Both the position numbers and the translations under genes were made by a program. From the NCBI GenBank assembly GCA_002375985.1, contig DFNH01000028.1, forward strand, positions 1-16,153: a DNA stretch of 16,153 bases, read 5' to 3'. Shown here in pieces: positions 1 through 8,203 of the stretch. How positions within the stretch are numbered: the stretch's first letter is position 1; the number at the start of each line of letters is the position of its first letter. The stretch comes from Firmicutes bacterium UBA3572. Lineage in GTDB: Bacteria; Bacillota; Desulfotomaculia; Desulfotomaculales; Desulforudaceae. Below the pieces are notes generated by a model that made no database searches, was not told the origin of the DNA, and was given only the letters and a program-made list of their open reading frames with translations.

Positions 1-5
1 TAATC

Positions 6-33
6 CGACGACTGACGACCGACGACTAACGAC
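6..33. repeat. two copies of a 14-bp tandem unit
   Basis: The unit CGACGACTGACGAC (6-19) is followed at once by CGACGACTAACGAC (20-33), with one mismatch. It lies just beyond the 3' end of the lipoprotein gene. Whether the array continues to the left cannot be seen. No function is assigned. Confidence 0.6.
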
Positions 34-60
34 TATTTTCAGGGCGGAAACTACTTAGTT

Positions 61-1215
61 CTACCTTCTGGTCACCAGATACAGGTACTCCTTGGTCTGA
101 AATCCTTCCGGCACCGGCTCAAGCACGGCGAAACTTAACACCAAGCGCCCGGAGTCCGGTGAAGGCACAAAGGAGAAAAACCCGCTCTCACTGGTTATCT
201 CCGCCAGAGTGACCGCCGCCGTCCAGTCTTGCGTACCGGCATGCAAAAACTCGAGACGCATGTTTTCGCCAACCGGACCGGCCTCCCGGATAAAGTAAAC
301 CGCCGGTTCGCCGTCTGCCACCTGCACAGCCGTCACGTTCTGATCAACTTCCTGTACCTGTACCGTGCTCCCATCCAGAGCCAGTATTCCCCACTCCCGG
401 GAGCCCTTTACCGGATCCTTCAGGATAAAAACGACTTCATTTGCGCTTGTGAGACCCTGGAACACAAGGAATTCGCCGTCTTTTACCCCGGTAACAAGAC
501 TGTACTCTCCGTTTTCCAGATTCAATACGGCCAAATCCCCACGATAACCTATCTCCGTGTACTCACGCGCCCCATCGTGCCCGACGGAGGCTACCGTCTG
601 AAACAATATCCGTTCCGGGGTGGGCCAAGCCACCGCCCGGTTCATAAAGTAGCCGTCCAGCACGGTGTTCAATTCCTGCGGCACACCGGTATCCAGGTCG
701 AACACATAATGAACACTATCCCACTCATGATCGACCCGGTAAACCATCCGACGGCTGTCCGGGGACCAGACCACCCCGTCCGGCACTCCCATGTCCGCAT
801 CTGCCGGTACAAGCAGGCGTACCTGCCCCCCATCCACAGTAGCACAGGAAAGGCCTGTTTCATTATTGAAAGCGATCATCCCCCGGTCCGGCGACAGCCA
901 GATATTCCATGCTTTGATACCCAGATGGTCGACCGCTCCGGACACCACGTTGAAAATGGTAATCTGCTCCCCGCTCAATCCGATCAAACGGTCCTGGTCC
1001 AACCAGCCGGCAACCCGGTAGTATTCGGGCACTCCCTCCAGCCTGGCGAATGTATGTCCCCCAGCCTCGCCTTCCTGCTCCGTGGGGAGCATCACCGGCA
1101 CCACCTGATCCGCACCGGGATCGGTCACCCCGTCCCGTTCGCCCCAACCGCAGCCCGTGAGCACCAGCGCCAACAGGGCTACCAAGCCCGTCCTCAGCCA
1201 CCGCTTTCGTTTCAA
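61..1215 (-). CDS. lipoprotein with beta-propeller-like (TolB/WD40-like) repeats
   Basis: A 384-residue protein that starts with TTG at 1215, preceded by a strong site (GGGGAGGAGA on the minus strand, 1221-1230). The N terminus is basic (MKRKR), followed by a hydrophobic stretch and a lipobox ending LTGC, with the lipidated Cys at about residue 22. It is therefore probably anchored on the outer face of the cytoplasmic membrane. The body carries blade-like SPD motifs (LSPDRGM, WSPDSRRM, PSPDSGRL) typical of TolB/WD40-like propellers, which usually bind ligands or proteins. No catalytic motif is visible. It stands alone on its strand, with a candidate promoter upstream. Class and location are fairly sure, but the specific role is unknown. 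Confidence 0.8.
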   Translation of the reverse strand: MKRKRWLRTGLVALLALVLTGCGWGERDGVTDPGADQVVPVMLPTEQEGEAGGHTFARLEGVPEYYRVAGWLDQDRLIGLSGEQITIFNVVSGAVDHLGIKAWNIWLSPDRGMIAFNNETGLSCATVDGGQVRLLVPADADMGVPDGVVWSPDSRRMVYRVDHEWDSVHYVFDLDTGVPQELNTVLDGYFMNRAVAWPTPERILFQTVASVGHDGAREYTEIGYRGDLAVLNLENGEYSLVTGVKDGEFLVFQGLTSANEVVFILKDPVKGSREWGILALDGSTVQVQEVDQNVTAVQVADGEPAVYFIREAGPVGENMRLEFLHAGTQDWTAAVTLAEITSESGFFSFVPSPDSGRLVLSFAVLEPVPEGFQTKEYLYLVTRR

Positions 1216-1267
1216 CCTGATCTCCTCCCCACAAGTTTCATCGTCTATTTCTCGTCAGTTGCGCTCG

Positions 1268-1296
1268 TTACTACCCTTACAATAATTCTGTGTCAA
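1268..1296 (-). promoter_or_regulatory. candidate sigma-A promoter for the lipoprotein gene
   Basis: On the minus strand there is a perfect -35 TTGACA (1296-1291), a 17-bp spacer and a weak -10 TAGTAA (1273-1268), about 53 bases upstream of the TTG start. The -35 and spacing are good, but the -10 is poor. Confidence 0.4.
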
Positions 1297-1526
1297 CCGC
1301 TATTTGATACATTAAGCTATTTGTGCTGTAAGCATTTTTGCCTGGGGAGACAAGCGTTTTGGCTAAACATGACTGAAATCCATCCCAGACTTGCGCCTCT
1401 TTGCAGCCTGAAACCGTGCGTTTTAAGGTACTATCTGAGCCAGATGGATTATCTATCCATATGTTGCCCCGAAAATGGGCACAGCCACCCAGCCCACCCT
1501 TTTGGCTGTACTGAGTTTTCTGCCGG
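1297..1526. other. gene-free stretch between the lipoprotein promoter and the insertion sequence
   Basis: Together with the promoter region this leaves about 310 bases without a convincing gene. Reading frames crossing it look like chance openings. The only structure seen is a small inverted repeat, ATGGAT-TATCT-ATCCAT (about 1444-1460). It may include degraded insertion-sequence flank. Confidence 0.4.
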
Positions 1527-3057
1527 TTTAGCGCAGGATTTAAGCCGCCCTAATCCCGCGCTCCTTAGCTTGACTCCCTGCTTTGCCCGGATCCGGCCCA
1601 CAGGACAAGCGCCAGCATCACGATCAGGGCCAACCCGCAGCGCAAACGCATTTTTTTCAAGCCCCGGATGAAGTGCTTTTCAAACCCAAAGGCTTCGTCC
1701 AAACGGGCGTTTACTCTTTCCACAGCCGTGCGCTTCCTGTAGGTCGTCTCCCATTTGTAACTGGACCGTGCTAACGGGGTGAAGATCCGCCGATCCTCCG
1801 CGAGGGGAACCCGACGCCGCCAGCCGCGGAACACCGCCCCATCCCCTGACACGCCACCCCGTAGTGCCGGGCCGGACAACGGTATTTCAAGGTTTCCCGG
1901 TCCTTTTCAAATCCCCCGTAGGCCATCTCCCGGCGTTTGTTCGTCCGGGGACAGTGACAGTAGACCGTGCCACGATAATCATAGACGTTTGTTTTTTGCC
2001 GGCTAAAACCCGTGTTTCCTCTCCGTCCCGCCACTGGTTGCGGATGTCGATCACCGGCTTGATCCGGTGTTCATCCCATAGTTTCACGATTAGTTTCGTG
2101 TCGTCGTAAGCTTTATCGGCCAGCAAAGCCTCGCATCTTTCCACCAAGGCCGGCCGTTCTTTAGCCAACCGGTCGATCAAGGCGTGCCCTTCCTTGACGT
2201 CGCTGGCCGAGGCCTTCGTCACCGCAAAGGCCACGGGCAGTTCATATAGCGCATCAACCAGCAGGTGAAGTTTGTAGCCAAACCACGAAACCATTTTTCC
2301 CACAGAGTACCGTCTTTTCTGCGCCCCCGGTATGTTTTCCGGCTCATCAGTCGGCATCGGTATCGCGGGTACAAGCGGGCTTTAGCGGCTTCTCATCCTG
2401 CTTTTTACCCCGAGCTAGGCTCGTTATGGCTTTGCTGTCTAAAGCCAAAACCTGCCCAAAATCCGGCAGCAGCGTGCTTACTTCGTCCACCAGCCGCGCA
2501 AACATTTTTTCCACTTCGTCGGCGCACCGTATAAGCTTTTTCAAGAAACGGGAGTAAACATGCGCTTGAGCGGAACCGCCCGTTCCCCACACGGATCGAA
2601 ACCGCAAATCTCCCGGATACTTGCGCGTTCCGTGAAAGTTCCCGCCGCAGGCTTTCTATGGATGGGTGCTGAAATACGATCCCCGCCAGGATTGAATTCC
2701 AAACCGCCCGTACCGGGTAATCATCCCGACCCTTCCCGCGTTCCTGTTCCAGCTTGCGCATTAACTCTTCATCCGGCAGGTTGTGGAGAACCAATACCAG
2801 GCGCTCCAAATCGCCTAACTCATCTATTTCCTGCCACCCAAAGAGCCGTTGTTGTGGTATAATGGCCAAAAGGGGAAACCTCCTTTGGTTCTTTTTTTGG
2901 GGTTTGAAAAAGAATTCTTCATAAGGTGAGGTTTCCCCTTCCTCTTTTTCTAAGTTTTTCTCCGTGCTGCTTGCTGTTTCTCCTTCTCTCTGGTTTTCTC
3001 TCTCTGGGGTCAATTTTACTTTTACACCACCTGTCCGTTTCTAAAACCCGCGTAAAA
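1527..3057 (-). mobile_element. degraded insertion sequence with poor candidate terminal inverted repeats
   Basis: The element surrounds the broken transposase. The left end, TTTAGCGCAGGATTTAAG (1527-1544), resembles the right end read on the minus strand, TTTTACGCGGGTTTTAGA (3057-3040), at about 12 of 18 positions. No target-site duplication was recognised. The boundaries are approximate and would be settled by aligning an intact copy from the same genome. Confidence 0.4.
1565..3013 (-). pseudogene. DDE transposase (DDE_Tnp_1, IS4/IS5-like) broken by several frameshifts
   Basis: One transposase is spread over several minus-strand frames. It begins with TTG at 3013 (AGGTGG upstream) and reads to about RNAQVS. 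It continues as REICGFDPCGERAVP in a second frame (near 2625-2580), then HVYSRFLKKL in a third. There are further shifts near 2345, 2010 and 1810 before the C terminus (RTAVERVNARLD, then IRGLKKMRLRCGLAL) and a stop at 1565. The three acidic catalytic positions survive: Asp in ALDSKAI (about 2438), Asp in LADKAYDD (about 2116) and Glu in AVERVN (about 1719). With at least five shifts no full enzyme can be made, so this is a dead copy. Family placement within IS4/IS5 is inferred from motifs. Confidence 0.85.
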
Positions 3058-3153
3058 TCTGGATCGGCCTGGGGCAAAATGCTTTGTCAGCATCGCTGAA
3101 ACCAGCTGTTTATCTTTGTTCCCGAACAGCGCAAATGGCTTTTTTGCCGCCAT

Positions 3154-3245
3154 TTCCCCTAACGATCTACGTATTTACGAAGCGCCGAAGGCATTTTGGT
3201 GGAACGACCGAAGGGAGTGAAACCAAAAACGCGCTGTTAGGCGAA
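3154..3245 (-). repeat. nested imperfect hairpin resembling an integron attC site
   Basis: Read on the minus strand it starts TTCGCCTAAC (3245-3236) and ends GTTAGGGGAA (3163-3154), near-perfect inverted ends. Inside are a second arm pair, AGCGC (3235-3231) with GCGCT (3185-3181), and a third, TTTTGGT (3228-3222) with ACCAAAA (3200-3194). The outer boxes match attC consensus: GCCTAAC fits R'' (RYYYAAC) exactly and GTTAGGG fits R' (GTTRRRY) except the last base. The R''-to-R' length (about 86 bp) is within the attC range. It lies 14 bases past the HD-GYP stop, where a cassette attC would lie. The 17-base unpaired stretch on one side is atypical. No integrase gene is in the window. Confidence 0.4.
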
Positions 3246-3255
3246 CCGCATTTCT

Positions 3256-4878
3256 TCAATATTTATAAGTGTCGCTAATTTCCTTAAACTCCTGCTCACA
3301 TTTCAAAAATGCCTCCACAATATCCGGGTCAAAGTGTTTACCGCTATCCGATTTGATTATCCGAACCGCCTCTACATGGGGCAAAGCTTCTTTATAAGGT
3401 CTTTTTGACCTGATGGCGTCATAGGCATCAGCCAGAGCGAAGATCCTTGCTTCCAAGGGAATCTCCTCTCTCTTCAAACCCTTCAGATATCCCTGGCCAT
3501 TGTACTTCTCATGATGATACGCACAGATGTTTCTCGCCATAATAAAGAAAGACTGTTTGGGTTGGAACCTATCAATTATATCCTGAAGAACCTGTTCGCC
3601 GATGAGGACGTGTTTCTTCATTTTCTCGTATTCTTCATCCGTCAGTCTTGAGTCTTTTAATAAAATAGAATCAGGTATTCCTACCTTGCCGATATCATGC
3701 AAAGGTGCAACTTCGTAAAGGTCATCAATGAATTCCTGAGTGATGATTTTCCGGTATTTTTTATTGTTGCGCAGCTCTCTTGCCAGTGCCACCGAATAGC
3801 TTCTGGTTCTTTCTAAATGATATCCTGTCTCAGGGTCTCGCGATTCTGTAAGTTTTGCAAGGGAGAATATAATAGCTTTTTGTGCCTTTATCATCTCGTG
3901 GAATCTCAAAATACCTATGGAGCTAACAATCAATATTAGCCCCAAAAATGCAGCACAAAACATTAAATAGTTCAATTTCAGTCTCTGTAACGATTCTGAC
4001 AACAAAGAAATGTCCTGGTATATTGCTACGACCAATCTCTTGTCAGGAAAAAACTCCACGGTAGAATATCGAATAAATTCTACGTCTGAGATGTACAACA
4101 GGCCAGAATCATCATTAAAGACATACTCGGACTTGGTAAAGTTAACGGAACCGTACTCACTAAGATCAACCCCATCCAGGTTTAATGCAATTAAGTTCCC
4201 TTCTTCAGTCTGAATAAAAGTGTTTTCTGGTAGGTATTTAAAAATTCCCGAGAGACACATGCTCAAAACCAAAATCCCCTTCTTTTCGTTTTTGGAGTCA
4301 AACAAAGGAGTGGCTAATTTTATCACCGGTTTATGAGGTGCCTCTATTTCTTCCCATTCAATATTCAAACCTATGGGAGAAACATAGACCTGGTCCTTCT
4401 CCAGTTTCATGGCCTCTTGAAAATAGCAGCGGTCTTTCTTATTTTGCAGTTCGGAATTCAGGGCAACTTCCGTTCTTCCATCCCCCTTATTATCTACTCT
4501 TACTACTTCATATCCCGAAGTATCGAGAATTGTGATTTGATAATAGTGTAGCTGACCCTTCGCGAACTCATCCTGCATGAACGCATAGAATATTTTCTCA
4601 ATTTTATCTTTATCAACAGATTCAAAATCACTGTCTACATAACCTTCAATGCTCAGAAGTTCCTTTATAAAGAACAAATCTTCTTTAAAATCAAAAAAAT
4701 ATGACTCGATAATCTCTTTGGCAGAGAGTAATTCAGCGCTTATAGTTTTGTTGAACAATTCTACTTCTAATTCATATTTTCGGCTCACAGCAAAATTTAT
4801 GACCAACAAAAATAAGATAGTAATAATTATAATGATTGATATGTATGTCTTGTTTTGTTTTATAAGTTTCATACTCAT
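3256..4878 (-). CDS. membrane sensor with C-terminal HD-GYP-type phosphodiesterase domain (degenerate GYL motif)
   Basis: A 540-residue protein. A membrane segment (about 13-31) is followed by an extracytoplasmic sensor region (about 32-300, Cache-like by layout), a second membrane segment (about 303-325) and an HD-GYP domain (about 335-530). HD-GYP enzymes hydrolyse cyclic di-GMP. The metal site is visible as HDIGK (H394, D395), and the second half as HHEKYNGQGYL (455-465) then LADAYDAI. The usual GYP is GYL here (463-465), so activity or partner choice may be altered. The start is ATG at 4878 with AAGGAG 12 bases upstream; a second ATG lies two codons in. The gene is visibly AT-rich beside its neighbours, sits between transposase remnants and has an attC-like hairpin after its stop, all pointing to horizontal acquisition. 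Confidence 0.88.
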   Translation of the reverse strand: MSMKLIKQNKTYISIIIIITILFLLVINFAVSRKYELEVELFNKTISAELLSAKEIIESYFFDFKEDLFFIKELLSIEGYVDSDFESVDKDKIEKIFYAFMQDEFAKGQLHYYQITILDTSGYEVVRVDNKGDGRTEVALNSELQNKKDRCYFQEAMKLEKDQVYVSPIGLNIEWEEIEAPHKPVIKLATPLFDSKNEKKGILVLSMCLSGIFKYLPENTFIQTEEGNLIALNLDGVDLSEYGSVNFTKSEYVFNDDSGLLYISDVEFIRYSTVEFFPDKRLVVAIYQDISLLSESLQRLKLNYLMFCAAFLGLILIVSSIGILRFHEMIKAQKAIIFSLAKLTESRDPETGYHLERTRSYSVALARELRNNKKYRKIITQEFIDDLYEVAPLHDIGKVGIPDSILLKDSRLTDEEYEKMKKHVLIGEQVLQDIIDRFQPKQSFFIMARNICAYHHEKYNGQGYLKGLKREEIPLEARIFALADAYDAIRSKRPYKEALPHVEAVRIIKSDSGKHFDPDIVEAFLKCEQEFKEISDTYKY

Positions 4879-5064
4879 AACCTCTAAATTCTCCTTTCGT
4901 TAACCGACGAAGTTCATATACTACGGGTCAATGTATTTCACCTCTGAATGCTAATCTAAAAATGAACCATGTGATCATGGACCTGTTGCCAACCTCCCGA
5001 AAAATCACGGATAAAGAAAGGATTTTGAGCTCGGCATGTAGAACTAATCCATGAAAACCAATAC

Positions 5065-5275
5065 ATGGTGATGATAACAATGATGGGATATAAACGGCCA
5101 CAAGGCAAGCTGTTCTACCAGTTTAGCCTGGATGAGCGCGTCCCGCCCAACCACTTCTTGAGAGAGGTTGTTAAAACCGTCGATTTCAGCTTTATTTACA
5201 GTCTTACACGCCCTTCTATAGTTACACAGGTGCCCCTTCCGTAGATCCAGTCGTGGTTTTCAAGATGGCGCCCCT
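5065..5275 (+). pseudogene. N-terminal fragment of an IS1182-type transposase
   Basis: Translation around 5080 gives MGYKRPQGKLFYQFSLDERV, then PPNHFLREVV and VDFSFIYSLT, the usual opening of IS1182-family transposases. Near 5212 the frame shifts, and the next frame continues FYSYTGAPSVDPVVVFKM, again typical. Homology stops at about 5275, so only about 65 residues of a protein of roughly 450 or more remain. It is a relic with no function. No ribosome binding site or ends were recognised. Confidence 0.7.
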
Positions 5276-5555
5276 CGATTACTTCTACGAAATCACCGGT
5301 GCAAAATGGCATCCTGCCCAGCATACCCGGCAGAAAGCCTTGGAAGAAGCGGCGCAAACTAGCTATGGGTTGGGAGCTGCCTTATGATTTCCGGGCGATG
5401 GGTGCCGGGGAGTCCAACGTAGACAAGCTTAAGAGCCGTTTAGGTGGTCGTTCCTGGTCAGATGGCCAGCACCACTTCTGGGAAGGAAAACCGCCCGGAA
5501 CCTGTTGACTCACTCCGGAACGCAAGCCGCCTTGACCGCCGGGTCCGCCGGTGCT
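5276..5555 (+). pseudogene. possible remnant of a second transposase (UPF0236/ISLre2-like)
   Basis: After the IS1182 fragment the sequence stays partly open in changing frames. The stretch AMGAGESNVDKLKSRLGGRS followed by WS (about 5395-5460) resembles the C-terminal region of UPF0236/ISLre2 transposases, where a GAxEsxVDK...RSWS pattern is common. Shifting to the next frame after RSWS gives an opening that ends at TAA 5553-5555. This suggests a shredded transposase end abutting the ABC operon. Family assignment is from memory of motifs only. Confidence 0.35.
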
Positions 5556-5607
5556 AACATTCTGTTGGACGTCTTCACAAGGGCTTGGCAGCGGGAGAGA
5601 ATGGGTA

Positions 5608-6531
5608 TTGGACGTCGTTGTCGCCGCCAGAAAATTGGTGAAAAAGTATAATGGTATGGAAGCCGTCAAAGGCATCGACTTCACCGTGCGCGCCCGGGAA
5701 TGCTTCGGCATCCTGGGACCTAACGGCGCCGGCAAGAGTTCGACGATCAATATGCTCATCGGCCTGTCCCCGGTTACCGCCGGGGAGCTGCGCGTATTTG
5801 GCCTGGACGTCCGGACGGCGGCACGGCAGATCAAGCGCCGGCTCGGCGTGGTTCCCCAGGATAACAACCTGGATACCGACCTTACCGTCATGCAGAATCT
5901 GGTGGTATACGCCAGTTACTTCAATATTCCGCGGCACACGGCCCGCACCCGCGGCCTGGAACTGCTGAAATTCTTTGACCTGGCCGCTAAGTCCGGGGAG
6001 AAGGTTGAGCACCTTTCCGGCGGTATGAAGCGGCGGTTAACCATCGCCCGGGCCTTGATCAACGATCCGGAGCTGGTGGTCCTGGACGAGCCGACCACGG
6101 GGCTGGATCCCCAAGCCCGACATCTGGTTTGGCAGCGGCTGTTCCGGTTAAAGGAACGAGGGGTGACCCTGATCCTGACCACCCACTATATGGAGGAAGC
6201 TGGCCAACTTTGCGACCGGTTGGTAATTATGGACCGCGGGACAATCTTGGATACGGGCACACCCTGCGATCTGGTGCACCGGCACATCGGGACGGAGGTT
6301 TTGGAACTGGGCCGGGCTGCCGCTGAAGCCGACACTCTCCTTGCGGCGGTCGGCCCTTTGATCCGCGGGTACCAGGTCGTAGGGGACGACCTGGTTCTTT
6401 ACCCCCGGGACGGACGGGCGCTGCTAGGCGCGCTGCAGGACCGGCAGCACCGCTTTGCCCGCCTGTTACTCCGCCCGGCCTCCCTGGAAGACGTGTTTCT
6501 CAAACTCACCGGAAGAGGTTTTGACGGATGA
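5608..6531 (+). CDS. ABC transporter ATP-binding protein, NodI-like
   Basis: The ATPase of a two-gene ABC-2 exporter. I place the start at TTG 5608 (308 residues), with GGGAG (5593-5597) ten bases upstream; the frame is open back to GTG 5551, but that extension lacks homology-like sequence. From this start: Walker A GPNGAGKS (about 37-44), Q-loop Q84 in VPQDNN, signature LSGGM (136-140), Walker B LVVLDE (156-161) and H-loop His (about 193 in TTHYMEE). The NNLDTDLTV...VVYASYF run after the Q-loop is typical of the NodI/DRA family. The stop overlaps the permease start. Substrate cannot be told: NodIJ exports lipo-oligosaccharide in rhizobia, but homologues elsewhere serve other hydrophobic compounds or drug efflux. 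Confidence 0.9.
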   Translation: MDVVVAARKLVKKYNGMEAVKGIDFTVRARECFGILGPNGAGKSSTINMLIGLSPVTAGELRVFGLDVRTAARQIKRRLGVVPQDNNLDTDLTVMQNLVVYASYFNIPRHTARTRGLELLKFFDLAAKSGEKVEHLSGGMKRRLTIARALINDPELVVLDEPTTGLDPQARHLVWQRLFRLKERGVTLILTTHYMEEAGQLCDRLVIMDRGTILDTGTPCDLVHRHIGTEVLELGRAAAEADTLLAAVGPLIRGYQVVGDDLVLYPRDGRALLGALQDRQHRFARLLLRPASLEDVFLKLTGRGFDG

Positions 6532-7307
6532 TCGGCAACCTACGCCTAGATTTTTCCCCCTTGGCCCTGCGGGTTTTCCAGCGCCACCTGACTGTCTTCA
6601 GCCGCACCTGGAAAACCAGCGTAGCCCTGAACTTCTTTGAACCCTTACTGTACCTGACCGCTCTGGGTATCGGTCTCGGAGTCTACGTGCGCCCCATGGA
6701 AGGACTGCCGTACCTAAACTATCTGGCCCCCGGGCTGGTGGCCGCCTCGGCCATGTTCGCCACCACCTACGAGTGTACTTACGGTACCTTTGTCCGTTTC
6801 AAATACCAGAAGACCTTCCAAGCTATGGTGGCCACGCCGCTGAGCATGGACGACGTGGTGCTGGGCGAAATCCTCTGGGGCACCTTTAAGAGTTTTCTGT
6901 ACGGTACCATCATCCTGTTCGTCATTTTCGCCTTAGGCCTTGTGCCGTCGGCCTGGGCACTCCTGATTCCACCGGTGATGATCCTGGGCGGCTTTCTGTT
7001 TGCCCTGTTGTCTATGTTATGGACCGGACTGGTACCTAACATCGACAGTTTCCACTATTTCTTTTCGCTCATCATCACCCCGCTGTTCCTGTTTTCGGGG
7101 GTATTCTTCCCCTTGTCCGACCTGCATCCGTTCCTGCAGATGCTGGCTTGGGCCAGTCCTCTTTACCACGTGGTGGTACTGACCCGCGGCCTGGCTACCG
7201 GCGATGTGGGTGTGACCCTGGTGTACAGCACCGCCTGGTTGGTAGTAGTATCTGCCGCTCTTCTCCCGCTCACCGTGCGTCTAATGCGCCGCCTAGTAAT
7301 CCGCTAA
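6528..7307 (+). CDS. ABC-2 type permease, NodJ-like
   Basis: A 259-residue membrane protein whose ATG overlaps the ATPase stop (ATGA at 6528), so the two are probably translationally coupled. About six hydrophobic segments are visible, for example near residues 35-55, 65-80, 118-137, 142-165, 173-193 and 230-250. The family's typical stretches appear: YLNYLAPGLVA, ECTYGTFVRF and FSGVFFPLSDLHP before the last segments. It would form the membrane pore of the exporter with the upstream ATPase. No substrate-binding protein or dedicated regulator is nearby. Length matches NodJ proteins (about 260). Substrate unknown. Confidence 0.9.
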   Translation: MIGNLRLDFSPLALRVFQRHLTVFSRTWKTSVALNFFEPLLYLTALGIGLGVYVRPMEGLPYLNYLAPGLVAASAMFATTYECTYGTFVRFKYQKTFQAMVATPLSMDDVVLGEILWGTFKSFLYGTIILFVIFALGLVPSAWALLIPPVMILGGFLFALLSMLWTGLVPNIDSFHYFFSLIITPLFLFSGVFFPLSDLHPFLQMLAWASPLYHVVVLTRGLATGDVGVTLVYSTAWLVVVSAALLPLTVRLMRRLVIR

Positions 7308-7386
7308 ACCTGCCACCAGAAAACTGCAATAGTGGAATATTCTTCTGCCCAGACGGACATCCTAATGTGCAAAGGAGGTGTGCGCA

Positions 7387-7566
7387 GTGGCTGAAGCACT
7401 TCGCGGCAGTCTTACCAGTTGGGCCGTGATCGGTATCGGTGTTATCGTGGCCGCAGTCGGCTGGCTGTTTATCACCGGCCTCTGGGGCGCCGGTGTCACC
7501 GGATTCGGCCTGGCCTGGATCGTCCTCGGCATCATCGACCTATTCAGACCCACGGTGAAGACCTGA
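7387..7566 (+). CDS. small two-helix membrane protein of unknown function
   Basis: I choose GTG 7387 (59 residues) because AAAGGAGG (7371-7378) lies eight bases upstream; an earlier GTG at 7378 overlaps that site. Two hydrophobic segments follow a short polar start: about 12-31 (SWAVIGIGVIVAAVGWLF) and about 36-52 (AGVTGFGLAWIVLGII), rich in Gly and closed by a short basic tail. It lies 79 bases after the permease and before a clear terminator, so it may be the last gene of that transcript, although its strong site would let it act alone. No family recognised. Confidence 0.75.
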   Translation: MAEALRGSLTSWAVIGIGVIVAAVGWLFITGLWGAGVTGFGLAWIVLGIIDLFRPTVKT

Positions 7567-7594
7567 GCCACACCCGTTTAACGGTAATGCGCAG

Positions 7595-7630
7595 AAGAGG
7601 CCGGTCAACGCGGCCTCTTTTGCTTTTGCT
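7595..7630 (+). terminator. rho-independent terminator after the small membrane protein
   Basis: A nine-base stem, AAGAGGCCG (7595-7603) with CGGCCTCTT (7611-7619), has a seven-base loop and is followed by TTTTGCTTTTGCTTTTT. It ends the ABC exporter/small-protein transcript. Confidence 0.85.
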
Positions 7631-7656
7631 TTTTCATTCTCTGTTCGCTACCACCA

Positions 7657-8034
7657 TCATATTTCACCGTGCCTCCTGGAAAAATACCGAAAACGCCGGT
7701 AGCAGGCTACAGCCGACATGGCAGTGATAAACACGAACAAGTAACCAAACACCGTGTGAAAGCTGATACCCCAGGGGCTTTGCACCAGACACCAGCCGCC
7801 CGCCGCCAACACCGCCACGCTTAATCCGACACGGAGGAGCCACCGCGCGTAAGTATCCGGTGCCTTGTCTGGAGGTGAAATAGCGGCCCAAAATACGTAA
7901 CCCGGAAACAGCAGCGCAAAGGGCAAACCCAAGAACAGACGCAAGGTCTGCATGTCGGTAAAAGCAGCCACCGCGAGAAAAAGAAGGCACAAGAACCAGA
8001 TAATGGCCAGGTCGTACTTGGCGACAAGATACAC
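7657..8034 (-). CDS. short DUF1616-like membrane protein
   Basis: A 125-residue protein with four predicted membrane segments (about 10-27, 33-52, 66-85 and 91-110). The stretch LRLFLGLPFALLFPGYVFWA matches the conserved opening of DUF1616 proteins (an RxxLGLxxxLFxPGY pattern). The following polar loop with an RW pair and SPWGIS also fits. Typical DUF1616 proteins are over twice this length, with a second domain that is absent here, so this is a short form of the membrane half. The start is GTG 8034 with GGGG about nine bases upstream; the start is not certain. It lies downstream of the oxidoreductase terminator, so it is probably transcribed separately. Function unknown. Confidence 0.65.
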   Translation of the reverse strand: MYLVAKYDLAIIWFLCLLFLAVAAFTDMQTLRLFLGLPFALLFPGYVFWAAISPPDKAPDTYARWLLRVGLSVAVLAAGGWCLVQSPWGISFHTVFGYLFVFITAMSAVACYRRFRYFSRRHGEI

Positions 8035-8137
8035 TCAAACCTGCCCCTCTTCCGCGGCTTTGAAGCGCCGCCTTGATCGGTCCATAAAACCACTTTATGC
8101 ATTTCATCGTCAAGGGTTCAAGTACACCCAAGAACAG

Positions 8138-8177
8138 GGAAAAACAAAAGAAAAGCCCCGGCTCGTTGCACCGGGGC
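8138..8177 (-). terminator. rho-independent terminator of the oxidoreductase gene
   Basis: On the minus strand GCCCCGG (8177-8171) pairs with CCGGGGC (8161-8155) over a nine-base loop. It is followed by TTTTCTTTTGTTTTT. It begins about 26 bases past the gene end. Confidence 0.85.
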
Positions 8178-8203
8178 AGACAAAACAAGTGGCGAGACCA
8201 AGG

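Noticed and set aside
229..1671. A 480-codon plus-strand open frame across the lipoprotein gene and the intergenic region
   Set aside because: It is antisense to a well-supported lipoprotein gene, has no ribosome binding site, and its His/Pro/Arg-rich composition shows no family-like motifs.
4966..4979. The small palindrome CCATG-TGAT-CATGG upstream of the HD-GYP gene
   Set aside because: A five-base stem is too short to separate from chance without conservation data.
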